From assembly GCF_905332535.1 (NCBI RefSeq), contig NZ_CAJOCF010000002.1:124001-188000 (forward strand): 64,000 nucleotides of DNA. Reading direction: 5' to 3'. Below, piece after piece: positions 19,626-29,483 of the stretch (the first letter of the stretch is position 1; each line of letters begins with the position of its first letter). The notes beneath the pieces were generated by a model. That model was not told the origin of the DNA. It worked only from the letters and a program-made list of their open reading frames with translations, and ran no database searches. The translations under genes were made by a program, and so were the position numbers. The DNA comes from Latilactobacillus fragifolii (GTDB lineage: Bacteria; Bacillota; Bacilli; Lactobacillales; Lactobacillaceae).

Positions 19626-21989
19626 TTAACGGAGTGGTTCCCATTGCCATTCTTCAACTTCTGGTAAATCAGTACCTTCATCACGGATATATTGATTGTG
19701 TTTAGCAACCATATCATCCATTGATTGTGCGAATTGGCCGGCTTGGTCACCAAGCACGTCAACCGCAACTTCTTTGGCTAAACTGAAACGATCCATTTGG
19801 TTCAAGACCCGCATGTCGAATGGTGTTGTAATATCACCATTTTCACGGTAGCCATGAACATGAAGGTTATGGTTGTGACGATCAAAGAAGATATCCCGGA
19901 TTAAGCCTTCGAAACCATGGAATGCAAAGACAACTGGTTTGTCTTTTGTAAAGTACATGTCGAATTCTTCATCTGTTAACCCACGAGGATCCACTTTAGG
20001 TGAACGAAGTTTCAATAAATCAACAACGTTAATGAAGCGAATCTTCATATCAGGATATTGTTTGTGTAAGATGGAGATAGCGGCTAGACTTTCAAGGGTT
20101 GGTTCTGTCCCAGCGGCTGCAATCACAACGTCTGGTTCAGCACCTTGATCAGTACTTGCCCAGTCAATAATCTTCAAACCATTCTTAACTAAGACTGTTG
20201 CTTCGTCAATTGAGAACCATTGTTGCCGTGGGTGTTTTGAAGCAACCACTAAGTTGATCTTTTCTTGACTCTTGAAGACAGTCTCCATTGTTGCTAATAA
20301 CGTATTTGCATCAGCAGGTAAGTATTCCCGAATGAATTCTGGTTTCTTTTCAGCTAAGTGTGTTAAGATCCCTGGATCTTGATGGGTGTACCCATTGTGA
20401 TCTTGTTGGAAAACAGTTGAGGTTGCAATAATGTTCAATGAAGGATACTTGTTGCGCCATGCTTGTTCATCAGCCTTACGTAACCACTTGAAGTGTTGGG
20501 TTAACATTGAATCCACAACGCGCAAGAATGATTCATAACTTGCAAAGAAACCATGCCGACCAGTTAGGACATATCCTTCTAACCAACCTTCAGCTTGATG
20601 TTCTGATAATTGTGAATCAAGAACACGGCCTTCTGAAGCCATATATTGATCATTTGGTTGTTTGATTGGTTCCATCCATTGACGGTTTGTCGCTTCAAAA
20701 ATATGGTTCAACCGGTTTGACATTGTTTCGTCAGGCCCGAAGATTCTGAAGTTTTTATTTTGATCATTATCTTTAATGATATCACGAACGTATTCGCCTA
20801 AAACAATCATGTCTTGGGCAACAACTTTTCCGTGTTCTGAATTATCTACAGCATAATCCCGATAATCTGGTAAGCGTAATGGTTTTGGATTAATCCCACC
20901 ATTAGTGATTGGATTAGCAGCCATTCGCATATTGCCTTTAGGGGCAATTGCTGCGATTTCAGGTTTTAATTGGCCATCCTCTGTAAATAATTCTTCTGGA
21001 CGGTATGACTTCATCCAGTCAACTAACGCATCAACATGTTGCATGTCAGCACTATCGATAGGTACTGGAATTTGGTGCGCACGGAATGAATTCTCGATTG
21101 GGACACCATCCCATGTCTTAGGACCAGTCCAACCTTTAGGGGCGCGGAAGACGATCATTGGCCATACTGGACGAGATGTATCGCCGTTTTCACGCGCATT
21201 CTTTTGAATAGCTTGGATTTTTTCGATGGCTTCGTCCATCGCAGCAGCAGTTGCTGGGTGCATCTTTTCAGGATCGTCGCCTTCAACAAAAATTGGTTCC
21301 CAACCATTACCTTCGAAATACTTCGTCAATTCTTCATCACTCTTACGGGAAAGAATCGTTGGGTTAGAAATTTTGAACCCGTTTAAGTTCAAAATTGGTA
21401 AGACCGCCCCATCATTCTTCGGATTGATGAATGTGCTTGATAACCATGATGCAGCTAATGGGCCAGTTTCAGCTTCCCCATCACCCACTACAACGGCAGC
21501 AATAACGTCTGGGTTGTCTAAGATCGCGCCAACACCGTGTGATAATGAGTAACCAAGTTCGCCACCTTCATGGATTGAACCAGGTGTTTCAGGCGCCGCA
21601 TGTGAGGCCACCCCGCCTGGGAATGAGAATTGTTTGAATAATTTCTTCATCCCTTCAGCATCTTGAGAAATTTCTGGATAGATTTCTGAATAGCTACCAT
21701 CCAAATATGAATTTGAGACCATCACTTGACCACCATGGCCTGGGCCTTCAACGTAGAACATGTTTAAGTTATATTTATTAATTGCACGGTTTAAATGAGC
21801 ATATAGGAAGTTTTGGCCGGAGATTGTGCCCCAATGACCAATTGGTTTTGCCTTAACGTCTTTTGCTTCCAAAGGACGTTTCAATAGTGGGTTATCTTTT
21901 AAGTATAATTGACCAACTGAGATATAATTTGCAGCCCGCCAAAATGCGTCAACTTTAGCAAGGTATTCTTTGCTTGAATAATCTGTCAT
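19626..21989 (-). CDS. xpk: Xylulose-5-phosphate/fructose-6-phosphate phosphoketolase
   Basis: Thiamine-diphosphate enzyme of 787 residues that splits xylulose 5-phosphate with phosphate into glyceraldehyde 3-phosphate and acetyl phosphate, the key step of pentose and gluconate fermentation. Landmarks: [20 protein letters not shown] near 52-71, VEGPGHGGQ near 80-88, the ThDP motif [15 protein letters not shown] near 170-184, and [11 protein letters not shown] near 535-545. Length is normal for the family. AAAAGGGG precedes the ATG. Whether fructose 6-phosphate is also used cannot be read from sequence. A GntR-type regulator lies upstream in the same orientation. Confidence 0.95.
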   Translation of the reverse strand: MTDYSSKEYLAKVDAFWRAANYISVGQLYLKDNPLLKRPLEAKDVKAKPIGHWGTISGQNFLYAHLNRAINKYNLNMFYVEGPGHGGQVMVSNSYLDGSYSEIYPEISQDAEGMKKLFKQFSFPGGVASHAAPETPGSIHEGGELGYSLSHGVGAILDNPDVIAAVVVGDGEAETGPLAASWLSSTFINPKNDGAVLPILNLNGFKISNPTILSRKSDEELTKYFEGNGWEPIFVEGDDPEKMHPATAAAMDEAIEKIQAIQKNARENGDTSRPVWPMIVFRAPKGWTGPKTWDGVPIENSFRAHQIPVPIDSADMQHVDALVDWMKSYRPEELFTEDGQLKPEIAAIAPKGNMRMAANPITNGGINPKPLRLPDYRDYAVDNSEHGKVVAQDMIVLGEYVRDIIKDNDQNKNFRIFGPDETMSNRLNHIFEATNRQWMEPIKQPNDQYMASEGRVLDSQLSEHQAEGWLEGYVLTGRHGFFASYESFLRVVDSMLTQHFKWLRKADEQAWRNKYPSLNIIATSTVFQQDHNGYTHQDPGILTHLAEKKPEFIREYLPADANTLLATMETVFKSQEKINLVVASKHPRQQWFSIDEATVLVKNGLKIIDWASTDQGAEPDVVIAAAGTEPTLESLAAISILHKQYPDMKIRFINVVDLLKLRSPKVDPRGLTDEEFDMYFTKDKPVVFAFHGFEGLIRDIFFDRHNHNLHVHGYRENGDITTPFDMRVLNQMDRFSLAKEVAVDVLGDQAGQFAQSMDDMVAKHNQYIRDEGTDLPEVEEWQWEPLR

Positions 21990-22046
21990 TTTAATAGCAC
22001 CCCTTTTTAATTTAAAAAAGTTCCTAGTAGCTTTACTTTAAGTTCC

Positions 22047-22065
22047 AGTTGCATCTTTTGCAACT
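22047..22065. promoter_or_regulatory. Inverted repeat in the xpk leader
   Basis: AGTTGCA and TGCAACT with a 5-base spacer, about 25-40 bases downstream of the -10. Could be an mRNA 5' hairpin or a regulator site within the transcribed leader. Confidence 0.5.
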
Positions 22066-22088
22066 TTATTGTTTCTGACTACTCTCTC

Positions 22089-22116
22089 ATCATACTAGAT
22101 TTCCAAAAAAAGTCAA
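22089..22116 (-). promoter_or_regulatory. Promoter of xpk
   Basis: TTGACT (22111-22116) and TATGAT (22089-22094) on the minus strand with a 16-base spacer. A palindrome ATTGG-N6-CCAAT (22134-22149) lies just upstream of the -35 and may be an operator. Confidence 0.75.
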
Positions 22117-22159
22117 CCATTTTAAATATTGGGTCGTACCAATTTTTTGATTAAAAAAA

Positions 22160-22183
22160 TAGCGGCTCTATTCGCGACCGCTA
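22160..22183 (-). terminator. Weak terminator overlapping the end of the GntR gene
   Basis: TAGCGG/CCGCTA arms followed by TTTTTTT on the minus strand; the 5' arm lies within the last codons of the gene. Confidence 0.55.
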
Positions 22184-22899
22184 ACCGTAACGAATGTATT
22201 ATATTTCATGTATTGATAATGCAGACGCATCGTTGAAAATTCAAATGGCGTCCCATCGTCTAAGAAGAAAATGCCCTCCATAATGCCGACTGGTTCCGTC
22301 GGCTGTAACTTCAAATGTGCTTGATCGTCATCGGTTGATGGTTCTGCGAAAATTGACAAAAAAGCGCGTGTCACTTCTTGATTTTTCTCAGTTTCCAAGT
22401 AGTTAAAGATTGAACTCGACACAATTTTTTCGGTCAATTCCGGCATTACTTTAATCGGAATAAAGCCGGTTTCAATCATGAAAGGGGCGTCATCAAACAA
22501 CCGGAGGCGTTTAATTTCATAGACAAAATCATCTGGTGTCAAAAACAAGTCACGTTGTAATTCCGCACTCGGCTTAATGACTTGGAAATCTAATAGTTTA
22601 ATTCCCGGTTTCCGGTTTCCGGCTTTAAAACTGTCGGTCACCCCTAGGTTAGAGCCGTTGTAATTAAAAAACGAGCCTCCTTTTAAGTACAGTGGGTTAA
22701 TAAAGGTCCCTGACCCTCGTTTTTTGAAAATAATGCCTTGATTAGCCATGACGTTTAACGCGCGTTTAACCGAGCTACGGCTTACTTGATAGTGTTCAGT
22801 TAACGACCGTTCGTCGGGTAATTTCATGCTGGGAAAAGATTCTGCGTTAATTGCTTTTTTTAAATCCGCAATAATGTTTTGATAAACTAAGTCAGCCAT
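22168..22899 (-). CDS. GntR-family (HutC/UTRA subgroup) transcriptional regulator
   Basis: Protein of 243 residues. Winged-helix domain at about 1-70 (LPDERSLTEHYQVSRSSVKRALNVMANQGII, then RGSGTFI) followed by a UTRA effector domain at about 90-235 (YEIKRLRLFDDAPFMIETGFIP, EPVGIMEGIFFLDDGTPFEFS). UTRA regulators usually sense sugar phosphates or related metabolites. It is directly upstream of xpk, with an inverted repeat before the xpk promoter, so it may regulate xpk; position is the only support. AAAGGAG precedes the ATG. Confidence 0.85.
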   Translation of the reverse strand: MADLVYQNIIADLKKAINAESFPSMKLPDERSLTEHYQVSRSSVKRALNVMANQGIIFKKRGSGTFINPLYLKGGSFFNYNGSNLGVTDSFKAGNRKPGIKLLDFQVIKPSAELQRDLFLTPDDFVYEIKRLRLFDDAPFMIETGFIPIKVMPELTEKIVSSSIFNYLETEKNQEVTRAFLSIFAEPSTDDDQAHLKLQPTEPVGIMEGIFFLDDGTPFEFSTMRLHYQYMKYNTFVTVSGRE

Positions 22900-23051
22900 G
22901 CTAAACTCCTTTATAAATCATTTTATCTCTAGCTTATTATACATGATTCCTAAAAACCGTCTACAAACGGTATCGATAAATGGTCAATTGTTTTGTTAAT
23001 CATCATCCGTTAAAAAAGAAGTACTGCGACACGTGCGGTATACCCCAAAAG

Positions 23052-23504
23052 TTAAAGTAAATATTTAGTTGTCTTTTCTAGGCGGCACGTTGTCGGTATT
23101 TTACCGGCGATGTGCCGCCTAGTTTCATTTGAATACGTTTTGTATTGTAATAGGTTATCCATGATTCTATTTTGTATTAAGCATAAACCATTCGGACCTT
23201 CGGTACGATATATTTCTTTCCATTGTTGGATTTGACGTACATTAATATAACCAAATTTAGCAGCGACTGCACTGTATGATGCATTATTTTGAATTGCCCA
23301 ACTAGCAATCTTAATTCTAAAAGTGCTCGTAATTTTAGGTGGATTTAATAAAAAATCAGGGCCAAAGTATTCATACGCTACACACATCAAATTAAATCTT
23401 GTTTGATTTATGCCGTATTTTCTACTGATTTGATTCTTACTAAATTCTCCTTGATGATACTCAAGGATTGCTTTTAATTTTGTCTGTTTAGAAATTTTAG
23501 TCAT
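23052..23504 (-). pseudogene. IS3-family transposase remnant: orfA joined to the orfB C-terminus
   Basis: The frame from ATG 23504 encodes about 110 residues of an OrfA with two helix-turn-helix segments (HQGEFSKNQISRKYGINQTR near 18-37; ASYSAVAAKFGYINVRQIQQW near 75-95, then YRTEGPNGL). After that the sequence jumps to DNA whose other frame encodes SWITYYNTKRIQMKLGGTSP followed by VKYRQRAA and a stop at 23078-23080, the typical C-terminus of an OrfB integrase. The whole catalytic DDE core is missing, so no active transposase is made. The OrfA-like protein might still be translated. Confidence 0.75.
23078..23122. repeat. Inverted repeat at the orfB end of the element
   Basis: Perfect 11-base arms CTAGGCGGCAC (23078-23088) and GTGCCGCCTAG (23112-23122), with a nested CGGTA/TACCG stem. 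It covers the orfB stop codon and can fold as a strong hairpin. Confidence 0.6.
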
Positions 23505-23640
23505 CAAAATACCCCAATCATTAAAGTTTTTACTTTAACAATTGGGGTATAGGTCAACGGCCGCAGTACTTCTTTTTTATATCATATGCTCTAAATCGAA
23601 GCACCTTGCAAAAAAACTGACCCACAATACCCGCTTTTAC

Positions 23641-25242
23641 TTAACGCGCTTGAAATTGGGTATGGTATTCAGCTAGCAATTGGGCAATCCGGTTGCCAGT
23701 GATGGCATAATTTTCAGCAGGTTGGTTCGCTAATGAGATTCGCAAGTAGCCATCATCCGTCCCCATTCCTGCGCCGTCCATCACAACGACTCCATATTTG
23801 GACGCTAATTTTTCTTCGAAATTAAGATAACTGACGTGCTTTTCGAAATAGTCGCGGAATGCATGCCCATATTTTTTTTCAGCAAAATCATAAATGTTAA
23901 ATACCGCATAGTATTCAGCGTTTTCTTTAGAATGATCACATGCCATGCCCATCGATTCCCAAAAAGCATTGTACCGGGTATCAACCATTTTCTTGGAAGC
24001 TTCAATGTACGGATCCTTTTCACCTTCGTGAATTAAACTAGTCAAACTAAATAATGCCATCAAGATTTGTTGCGGTGTCGATAATCCCGCTGTATGGTAC
24101 AACGCAATTTCACGACTGTCAGCTACTGTTCGATCAATGAATTTCATTGCTAGTGGCTTAGGGGCCACAACTGAGTATCGTTTTTCAAATTCTGCCTTAA
24201 CTGCTGGGTCATCAGCGGTTCGCTTAGCAATAATTTCATCAAAAACATTATCTTGGTGCACTGCCAGCAGCCCTAAACGATGCCCCGTCGCCCCATAAAG
24301 TTTTGAATATGAATAAACTAACATCGTATTTCGAGGTGCAATTGCGTAAATTGTTTGGAAATCATTTACAAAAGTCCCATAAACATCATCCGTAATGATG
24401 ACAATTTCTGGGTTTGCTTCAACAACCTCTTTAATTTTAGCTAACGCATGCTTACTGAAAGCCCGTGAAGTGGGATTTGTTGGATTAACAACAAAAAAGG
24501 CTTTAACGGTTGGGTCTTTTAATTCTTCAAACTTAGCGTCCATCATTTGCCAGTTGTCGTCTTCAACTGAACTCACATCAAACTGTTTTAATTTATATTC
24601 ACTTAATTCTGGAATCTGTAAATAAGGGGTAAAGATTGGGGTATTAATGGCAATCGTATCGCCAGGGCGTAAAATGTGGCTAATCTTTAATTCCTTGAAC
24701 AAGTAAACCATTGCGGCTGTCCCCCCCTCTGTCGGGAAGACATCCGTTTGATTAGCTAATTTTTCACCGTTGTATAATGACACTTCAAGGTATTTGTTCA
24801 GAATTTTTTCCACATTGACTAAGCTTCTAGAAGGCATTGGATAGTGATTGCCAAGTGCACCATCGACAAATTCATAGACCAACTCATCCTGATTGAGGCC
24901 CATACGTTTTTCGGTGTAATCTAAAAAGGCGAGTATGAATCGATCGGTTTTATGGTGGGCATCAAGATACGCATGCAACCGTTGTGCAATCCCTACTTTG
25001 TCAACATAACCGGCCATATCGCCATCAGCTTCGTTAATTTTCTTAGCTGCTTCTTCGATGCCAAATTCAACAAGCTTATTAAAAGCTAGTCGCGCGCGCG
25101 TATTGATCCAGTTAGGATCTCCGCGACCAACGTTAATTGGCGTATTATGCATTGTATTTTTTTCGGAATTTTCTAAGAACAAAGCGGCAACTTCAAAATT
25201 TGACATCTCTTTTAATCGCTCAATATCTAATGAGTGCATCAT
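23641..25242 (-). CDS. aspD: Aspartate aminotransferase / aspartate 4-decarboxylase (AspD type)
   Basis: PLP enzyme of 533 residues. It has the N-terminal extension and length of bacterial L-aspartate beta-decarboxylases, which turn aspartate into alanine and CO2 and can also transaminate. PLP Lys is in YSYSKLYGATGHRLG near residue 313; NPTNPTSRAF and DDVYGTF are further fold-type I motifs. Two adjacent ATG codons follow AAAGGTGG. No AspT exchanger is next to it, so a proton-motive decarboxylation cycle is not evident here. Last of four aspartate-related genes in one direction (aspS, racD, asl, aspD). A plain aminotransferase is the alternative. Confidence 0.83.
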   Translation of the reverse strand: MMHSLDIERLKEMSNFEVAALFLENSEKNTMHNTPINVGRGDPNWINTRARLAFNKLVEFGIEEAAKKINEADGDMAGYVDKVGIAQRLHAYLDAHHKTDRFILAFLDYTEKRMGLNQDELVYEFVDGALGNHYPMPSRSLVNVEKILNKYLEVSLYNGEKLANQTDVFPTEGGTAAMVYLFKELKISHILRPGDTIAINTPIFTPYLQIPELSEYKLKQFDVSSVEDDNWQMMDAKFEELKDPTVKAFFVVNPTNPTSRAFSKHALAKIKEVVEANPEIVIITDDVYGTFVNDFQTIYAIAPRNTMLVYSYSKLYGATGHRLGLLAVHQDNVFDEIIAKRTADDPAVKAEFEKRYSVVAPKPLAMKFIDRTVADSREIALYHTAGLSTPQQILMALFSLTSLIHEGEKDPYIEASKKMVDTRYNAFWESMGMACDHSKENAEYYAVFNIYDFAEKKYGHAFRDYFEKHVSYLNFEEKLASKYGVVVMDGAGMGTDDGYLRISLANQPAENYAITGNRIAQLLAEYHTQFQAR

Positions 25243-25490
25243 TTTTCCACCTTTTTCAATTACTTACTACATTCATAATCGTATCTAACGGCACTTTAAC
25301 ACTAATGGCCAGTCAACATAACGGCGAGCATGGTAAGTTATTATTTGCTTTATTATATCGTTTTTGCTACAAAAATAAAGCATTCATTCAAAAATTACAT
25401 CATAAAGGCCACCGCATTGTTCCAACTTCATATTGCATCATTTACCACAAAGTGGCAACCCTCCCACGGCATTTTTCTAAGGCCACTAAA
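25243..25490. other. Intergenic region between aspD and the asl terminator
   Basis: About 250 bases expected to hold the aspD promoter. A plus-strand frame runs through it (MASQHNGEHGKLLFALLYRF...), but it has no ribosome site and continues into the terminator, so I do not call it. Confidence 0.35.
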
Positions 25491-25525
25491 AAAAGCCCAT
25501 CATCTATGAACGATGATGGGCTTTT
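25491..25525. terminator. Terminator of the D-aspartate ligase gene
   Basis: 14-bp perfect arms AAAAGCCCATCATC/GATGATGGGCTTTT with A and T runs on both sides. Confidence 0.92.
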
Positions 25526-25542
25526 TTAATATTTTGGGCATG

Positions 25543-26796
25543 TTATTCTTTATTTTCTTTGAAAAACTTCGCAAAATTTTTACGGTAGTTGTGCAACATC
25601 CATTTAAGCAATAACCATCGTTTAAGATTCATATCTTTGCTATATTCAAAAGTGGTGCCATAGCGCTTTTGTTTGATAAGTTCCAACGCTTTGGTTTTTT
25701 CAGCATTATTACGCGCGTATTTCTTAAAGACGTCAACTGAAACACCCAACCAGAGTGCGGGACTGTCTTCATCTTTATTCGCCCAAACTACTGGTTCATC
25801 TTGCAAGTCATTTAGCACATAATCTCTTACAACCCATTGGGCTAAGTTATAGCCGTTTAAGGTAACAAAGAAACTACTCCGGCCCATCCGTAAATTGATA
25901 TCGAATAACTTGTAGGTGTTATCGCGTTCATCATATTTCATATCAAGATTGGCATAACCCGTAAACTTGATATCTTCGAGGAATTTCTGGACTTGTTGAT
26001 AAATTTGTTCATTGTACTCAGGTAAAATCGCCACATAATTCCCAATAGCTGCGGGTGCTGGATCTTCTAATAATGGATGGCCTAAACACATCATCTTTAC
26101 GTGGTGTTGCTGATCCACATAGATGTTCATCACGTGCATTCGACTGTCATCACCTGGAATGAAGTCTTGTAAGATCATATCCGATTGATAGCCATTATCG
26201 TATACTTTTCGCATAATATCTTGGAATTCGGCTTCATTTTTAATTGTGAAGGCTTTTTTGCGGCCTTCAAAATGCACGTCAAGCCATTCAACTGAATCAG
26301 CTGGCTTTAATGCCACTGGATACGGAAATGGCTGCTCAACTTGTTGATTTTCAACCATTTGCTTGGTAATGATGTGGGTCTTGGGATATGGTAAGTCATA
26401 TTTGTCACAGATTTCGTAGAAAGTTTCCTTGTAGGTTAACTTTTCTAATAAATCATGATCGATGTATGGACAAACAAAAACGTCTTCTAATTCCGCTTTA
26501 TGTTGTGAAATCAAGCTAGCATAGCCATCGCCACAGCCAATCAAAATGACTGGGCCATCACTATTGCGGTAGCGTTCCTTTAACTTTAGCATTTCAGTTA
26601 TGAACCCCGGATCTTCACTAAATCCTGGAATCAATTCTAAATCGACAATTTTTGTAAACCGAGTTGGTGCTAATTCTTGACTTGCGTAGGCCTTAACAGG
26701 TTCATGATACATTTCATAAAACGAACGGGCCATCCCGTAAACGTTAAAATCACTCCCCAATAAAATGGGGGTAAAGTTTTTACCGTTTGCTTGCAT
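25543..26796 (-). CDS. asl: ATP-grasp ligase, probable D-aspartate ligase for the peptidoglycan side chain
   Basis: Cytoplasmic ATP-grasp enzyme of 417 residues. N-terminal region LLGSDFNVYGMARSFYE at 12-28, ATP-binding stretch YPVALKPADSVEWLDVHFEG near 158-177, Mg-binding end FDINLRMGRSSFFVTLNG near 318-335. It resembles Enterococcus faecium Aslfm, which adds D-Asp (beta-linked) to the L-Lys of UDP-MurNAc-pentapeptide. The racemase that would supply D-Asp lies 99 bases upstream in the same direction, as in E. faecium, which strongly supports the call. AGAAGGTGAC precedes the ATG. Confidence 0.82.
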   Translation of the reverse strand: MQANGKNFTPILLGSDFNVYGMARSFYEMYHEPVKAYASQELAPTRFTKIVDLELIPGFSEDPGFITEMLKLKERYRNSDGPVILIGCGDGYASLISQHKAELEDVFVCPYIDHDLLEKLTYKETFYEICDKYDLPYPKTHIITKQMVENQQVEQPFPYPVALKPADSVEWLDVHFEGRKKAFTIKNEAEFQDIMRKVYDNGYQSDMILQDFIPGDDSRMHVMNIYVDQQHHVKMMCLGHPLLEDPAPAAIGNYVAILPEYNEQIYQQVQKFLEDIKFTGYANLDMKYDERDNTYKLFDINLRMGRSSFFVTLNGYNLAQWVVRDYVLNDLQDEPVVWANKDEDSPALWLGVSVDVFKKYARNNAEKTKALELIKQKRYGTTFEYSKDMNLKRWLLLKWMLHNYRKNFAKFFKENKE

Positions 26797-26895
26797 GCTG
26801 TCACCTTCTATATCAATATTTATCGTAGTATACCAGACTGCCGTTCAATCAACGTCAACCCGGGATGCTCTTTGTGAAAACTTAATGAGTAATTG

Positions 26896-27597
26896 CTATT
26901 TGTTATAAAGTCCGTCGACAATATTTTGAGCAACCACTGTCATTGGATCAATCACTTTGTCAGGATACAAAGGGAATTCAGCTTGCGCGACACTGAGTTC
27001 GGTGCACCCCAGAATAACCGCGTCACAATCGTAATCAGTTAACATTGTATCAACAATTTGTTGATACTTAGCGTGACTGAACTCACCGGTAGCCTTGATA
27101 TCATCATAAATCAAGCTCATCGTCATATCTTGCAATTCTTGGTTGGGCACAACACTTTCAAGACCAAAGGCGGCAATTGCTTTTTGATAAATGCCCGCTT
27201 GCCGGGTCCCAGTTGTGCTGAGAACACCGATTTTCTTCAAACCTGGAATTGTTTGTTGCATATGTTTGACTGTTTCCCGTGGCATGTGAATGATGTCAAA
27301 GTTTGCTTCAGCTTGTAATTCGTCGTAGAAGTAATGGGCTGTATTACAGGTCATTACCATGAATTTCGGCGCTAACAAATTCATTTGGCGAATATCTTTT
27401 AACATAACGGGCAACGGATTTTCTTGACTGTTGTCGAGGATATACGCAGTGCGATCTGGAATTTCAGCGTGGTTGAACACGACGTAGTTTAGATAATCTT
27501 GATCCTTTTTGGCCGGCGTTAATTCGTTAATTAGATGCACAAAGGTTTCGGTTGCTGCCGGCCCCATACCGCCTAAAATCGTAAACATTTCTTCCAT
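26896..27597 (-). CDS. racD: Aspartate racemase
   Basis: PLP-independent racemase of 233 residues of the aspartate/glutamate/hydantoin family. The two catalytic cysteines are in MTCNTAHYF (Cys84) and ILGCTELSVA (Cys198), and the N-terminus ILGGMGPAATETF is typical of aspartate rather than glutamate racemases. It should convert L-Asp to the D-Asp used by the neighbouring ligase. AAAGGAG precedes ATG 27597. It follows aspS by 40 bases with no terminator between, so the aspS T-box may also control it. Confidence 0.9.
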   Translation of the reverse strand: MEEMFTILGGMGPAATETFVHLINELTPAKKDQDYLNYVVFNHAEIPDRTAYILDNSQENPLPVMLKDIRQMNLLAPKFMVMTCNTAHYFYDELQAEANFDIIHMPRETVKHMQQTIPGLKKIGVLSTTGTRQAGIYQKAIAAFGLESVVPNQELQDMTMSLIYDDIKATGEFSHAKYQQIVDTMLTDYDCDAVILGCTELSVAQAEFPLYPDKVIDPMTVVAQNIVDGLYNK

Positions 27598-27637
27598 GGC
27601 AATACTCCTTTACTTAATTGACTGCACTTGATTATGC

Positions 27638-29410
27638 CTAGTCCTTCTGTTTAGGGTGCACTTCAATCCCTAATTCTGCTAATTGTTCGGGTGTTACTTC
27701 ACTGGGCGCATTGGTCATTGGTTCTGTGGCCCGTGAATTCTTAGGAAAGGCAATCACGTCCCGAATATTGTCGCGACCAGCAAGTAACATTGCGAAACGA
27801 TCTAAACCAATTGCTAAGCCGCCTGATGGTGGGAAACCAAATTTCATAGCATTTAATAAGTGCCCAAAACGTTCTTGAGCAACTTCAGGTGCAACTCCTA
27901 AAACAGATAACATTTTTTCTTGGACTTCTGGATCAAAAATACGGAGTGAACCGCCACCTAATTCATAACCATTCAAGATGATATCGTATGAAATGGCGTG
28001 CGCCTTGTGTGGATCAGTATCCAATAATGGAATATCTTCATCACGTGGACGAGTGAACGGATGGTGTGCTGCAATCCATTTGCCAAAGCCTTCATCGTAT
28101 TCAAATAATGGCCAATCGACGACCCATGTAAATGCAAATTGATTCTTGTCGATCATATCCATTTCTTTAGCAAAGTGTGTCCGCAAATAACCTAAGCTAT
28201 CACAAACTACTTGGAAGTTACCGGCAATGATTAAGATTAAATCATCATCCGCTAAGTGCAGGCGTTCAACAAGGGCATCTTGATGTGGTAACAAACCTTT
28301 AGCAGAAGCGCCTGATAATTTACCGCCAGCGTATTTAGCCCATAACAATGACTTAGCGCCATACCGTTCAATATATTGTTGTTGTTCCTCTAATGCTTTA
28401 CGTGAGTATTTAGGCGCAGCATGATTCACCACAATGGCCCGGACAAATTGGCCCGCTTCAATAGCTTCAGAAAATGGCTTAAATTCAGAATCTTTCACAA
28501 TTTCAGTAATATCTTGGATTTGCATGTCAAAACGAACATCAGGTTTATCGGAACCGTACTTATCCATTGCATCTTGCCATTTCAAACGTGGGAATGGTGT
28601 TTGTACATCAATTCCTTTGACGTCCTTCATAACTTTTTTCAATAAGCCTTCTGTTTCAGTTTGAATTTCAACATCTGATAAGAACGTTGTTTCAACGTCG
28701 ATTTGGGTGAATTCAGGTTGCCGATCCCCGCGTAAATCTTCGTCTCTAAAGCACCGAGCGATTTGGTAATATTTGTCAAAGCCAGCTGACATCAACAATT
28801 GTTTGAATAATTGTGGCGATTGGGGCAATGCATAGAAACTCCCTGGGTAGACCCGGGACGGTACCAAGTAATCACGGGCCCCTTCAGGTGTTGAACTCGT
28901 TAAGTTGGGGGTTTCAATATTTAAATAACCGTTGTTATCATAATAACTATGAACGGCACGTGTGATGGCAGCCCGGGTTTTAATGGCATTTTGCATTTCT
29001 GGTCTTCTAAGATCTAAATACCGATATTTCAATTTCAAATCTTCAGAAGCCGTGTTGTTATCTGAAATTTCAAATGGGAGTGTTTCAGCTTTGTTCAAGA
29101 CCACTAAGTCTTTAACAATCACTTCAATTTTGCCCGTCTTCATATCTGGATTAATGGCAGCTTCATCACGCGCCATTACCGTCCCTTGAACTTCAACGAC
29201 GTATTCACTTTTTAATTTACTTGCGATTTGAAAAATCGCTGCATCTGTCTCTTGATTAAACACCAATTGAACGATGCCTTCGCGGTCTCTTAAATCAACG
29301 AAAATTAAGTTCCCAAAATTACGTTGGCTTTGCACCCAACCGTGTAATACAACTTCTTGGTTAAGGAATTCTTCCCCAACTAATCCACAATATGTTGTTC
29401 TTGTTCGCAT
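27638..29410 (-). CDS. aspS: Aspartyl-tRNA synthetase
   Basis: Class IIb synthetase of 590 residues. OB-fold anticodon domain at about 1-105 ([20 protein letters not shown]), motif 2 [21 protein letters not shown] near 215-235, bacterial insertion domain, and motif 3 [14 protein letters not shown] near 535-548. No hisS is adjacent, unlike the common hisS-aspS pair. I chose ATG 29410 because AGAGAGG sits ten bases upstream; a TTG at 29419 is only one base from it. Expression is controlled by the T-box leader. Confidence 0.95.
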   Translation of the reverse strand: MRTRTTYCGLVGEEFLNQEVVLHGWVQSQRNFGNLIFVDLRDREGIVQLVFNQETDAAIFQIASKLKSEYVVEVQGTVMARDEAAINPDMKTGKIEVIVKDLVVLNKAETLPFEISDNNTASEDLKLKYRYLDLRRPEMQNAIKTRAAITRAVHSYYDNNGYLNIETPNLTSSTPEGARDYLVPSRVYPGSFYALPQSPQLFKQLLMSAGFDKYYQIARCFRDEDLRGDRQPEFTQIDVETTFLSDVEIQTETEGLLKKVMKDVKGIDVQTPFPRLKWQDAMDKYGSDKPDVRFDMQIQDITEIVKDSEFKPFSEAIEAGQFVRAIVVNHAAPKYSRKALEEQQQYIERYGAKSLLWAKYAGGKLSGASAKGLLPHQDALVERLHLADDDLILIIAGNFQVVCDSLGYLRTHFAKEMDMIDKNQFAFTWVVDWPLFEYDEGFGKWIAAHHPFTRPRDEDIPLLDTDPHKAHAISYDIILNGYELGGGSLRIFDPEVQEKMLSVLGVAPEVAQERFGHLLNAMKFGFPPSGGLAIGLDRFAMLLAGRDNIRDVIAFPKNSRATEPMTNAPSEVTPEQLAELGIEVHPKQKD

Positions 29411-29455
29411 ATCTGCCAATCCTCTCTGAATTTACATTTTATAAAAAATAAAAAA

Positions 29456-29483
29456 AGCACCCTCGTCATTTGACAAGGGTGCT
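29456..29483 (-). terminator. T-box terminator hairpin
   Basis: GCACCCTTGTCA/TGACGAGGGTGC stem followed by TTTTTT, the conditional terminator of the aspS leader. Confidence 0.88.

Larger units (their letters stand above)
23040..23551 (-). mobile_element. Internally deleted IS3-family element
   Basis: A 512-bp element bounded by imperfect inverted repeats starting ATACCCCAA (left 23040, right end 23551), with GGT on both sides (23037-23039 and 23552-23554) as a probable 3-bp target duplication, normal for IS3-type elements. It keeps orfA and only the last residues of orfB; a full element would be about 1.3-1.5 kb. It therefore cannot move by itself but might be mobilised by an intact relative. 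Confidence 0.75.
23012..23578. terminator. Terminator of aspD, split by an insertion element
   Basis: AAAAAAGAAGTACTGCG (23012-23028) and its perfect 17-base reverse complement (23562-23578) flank the insertion. Removing the element restores a hairpin with an 18-base loop and T/A runs on both sides, i.e. a bidirectional terminator between aspD and the GntR gene. Confidence 0.75.

Noticed and set aside
25137-25529. A 130-codon plus-strand frame between aspD and asl
   Set aside because: It overlaps the aspD start antisense, has no ribosome site and runs into the asl terminator; no recognisable product.
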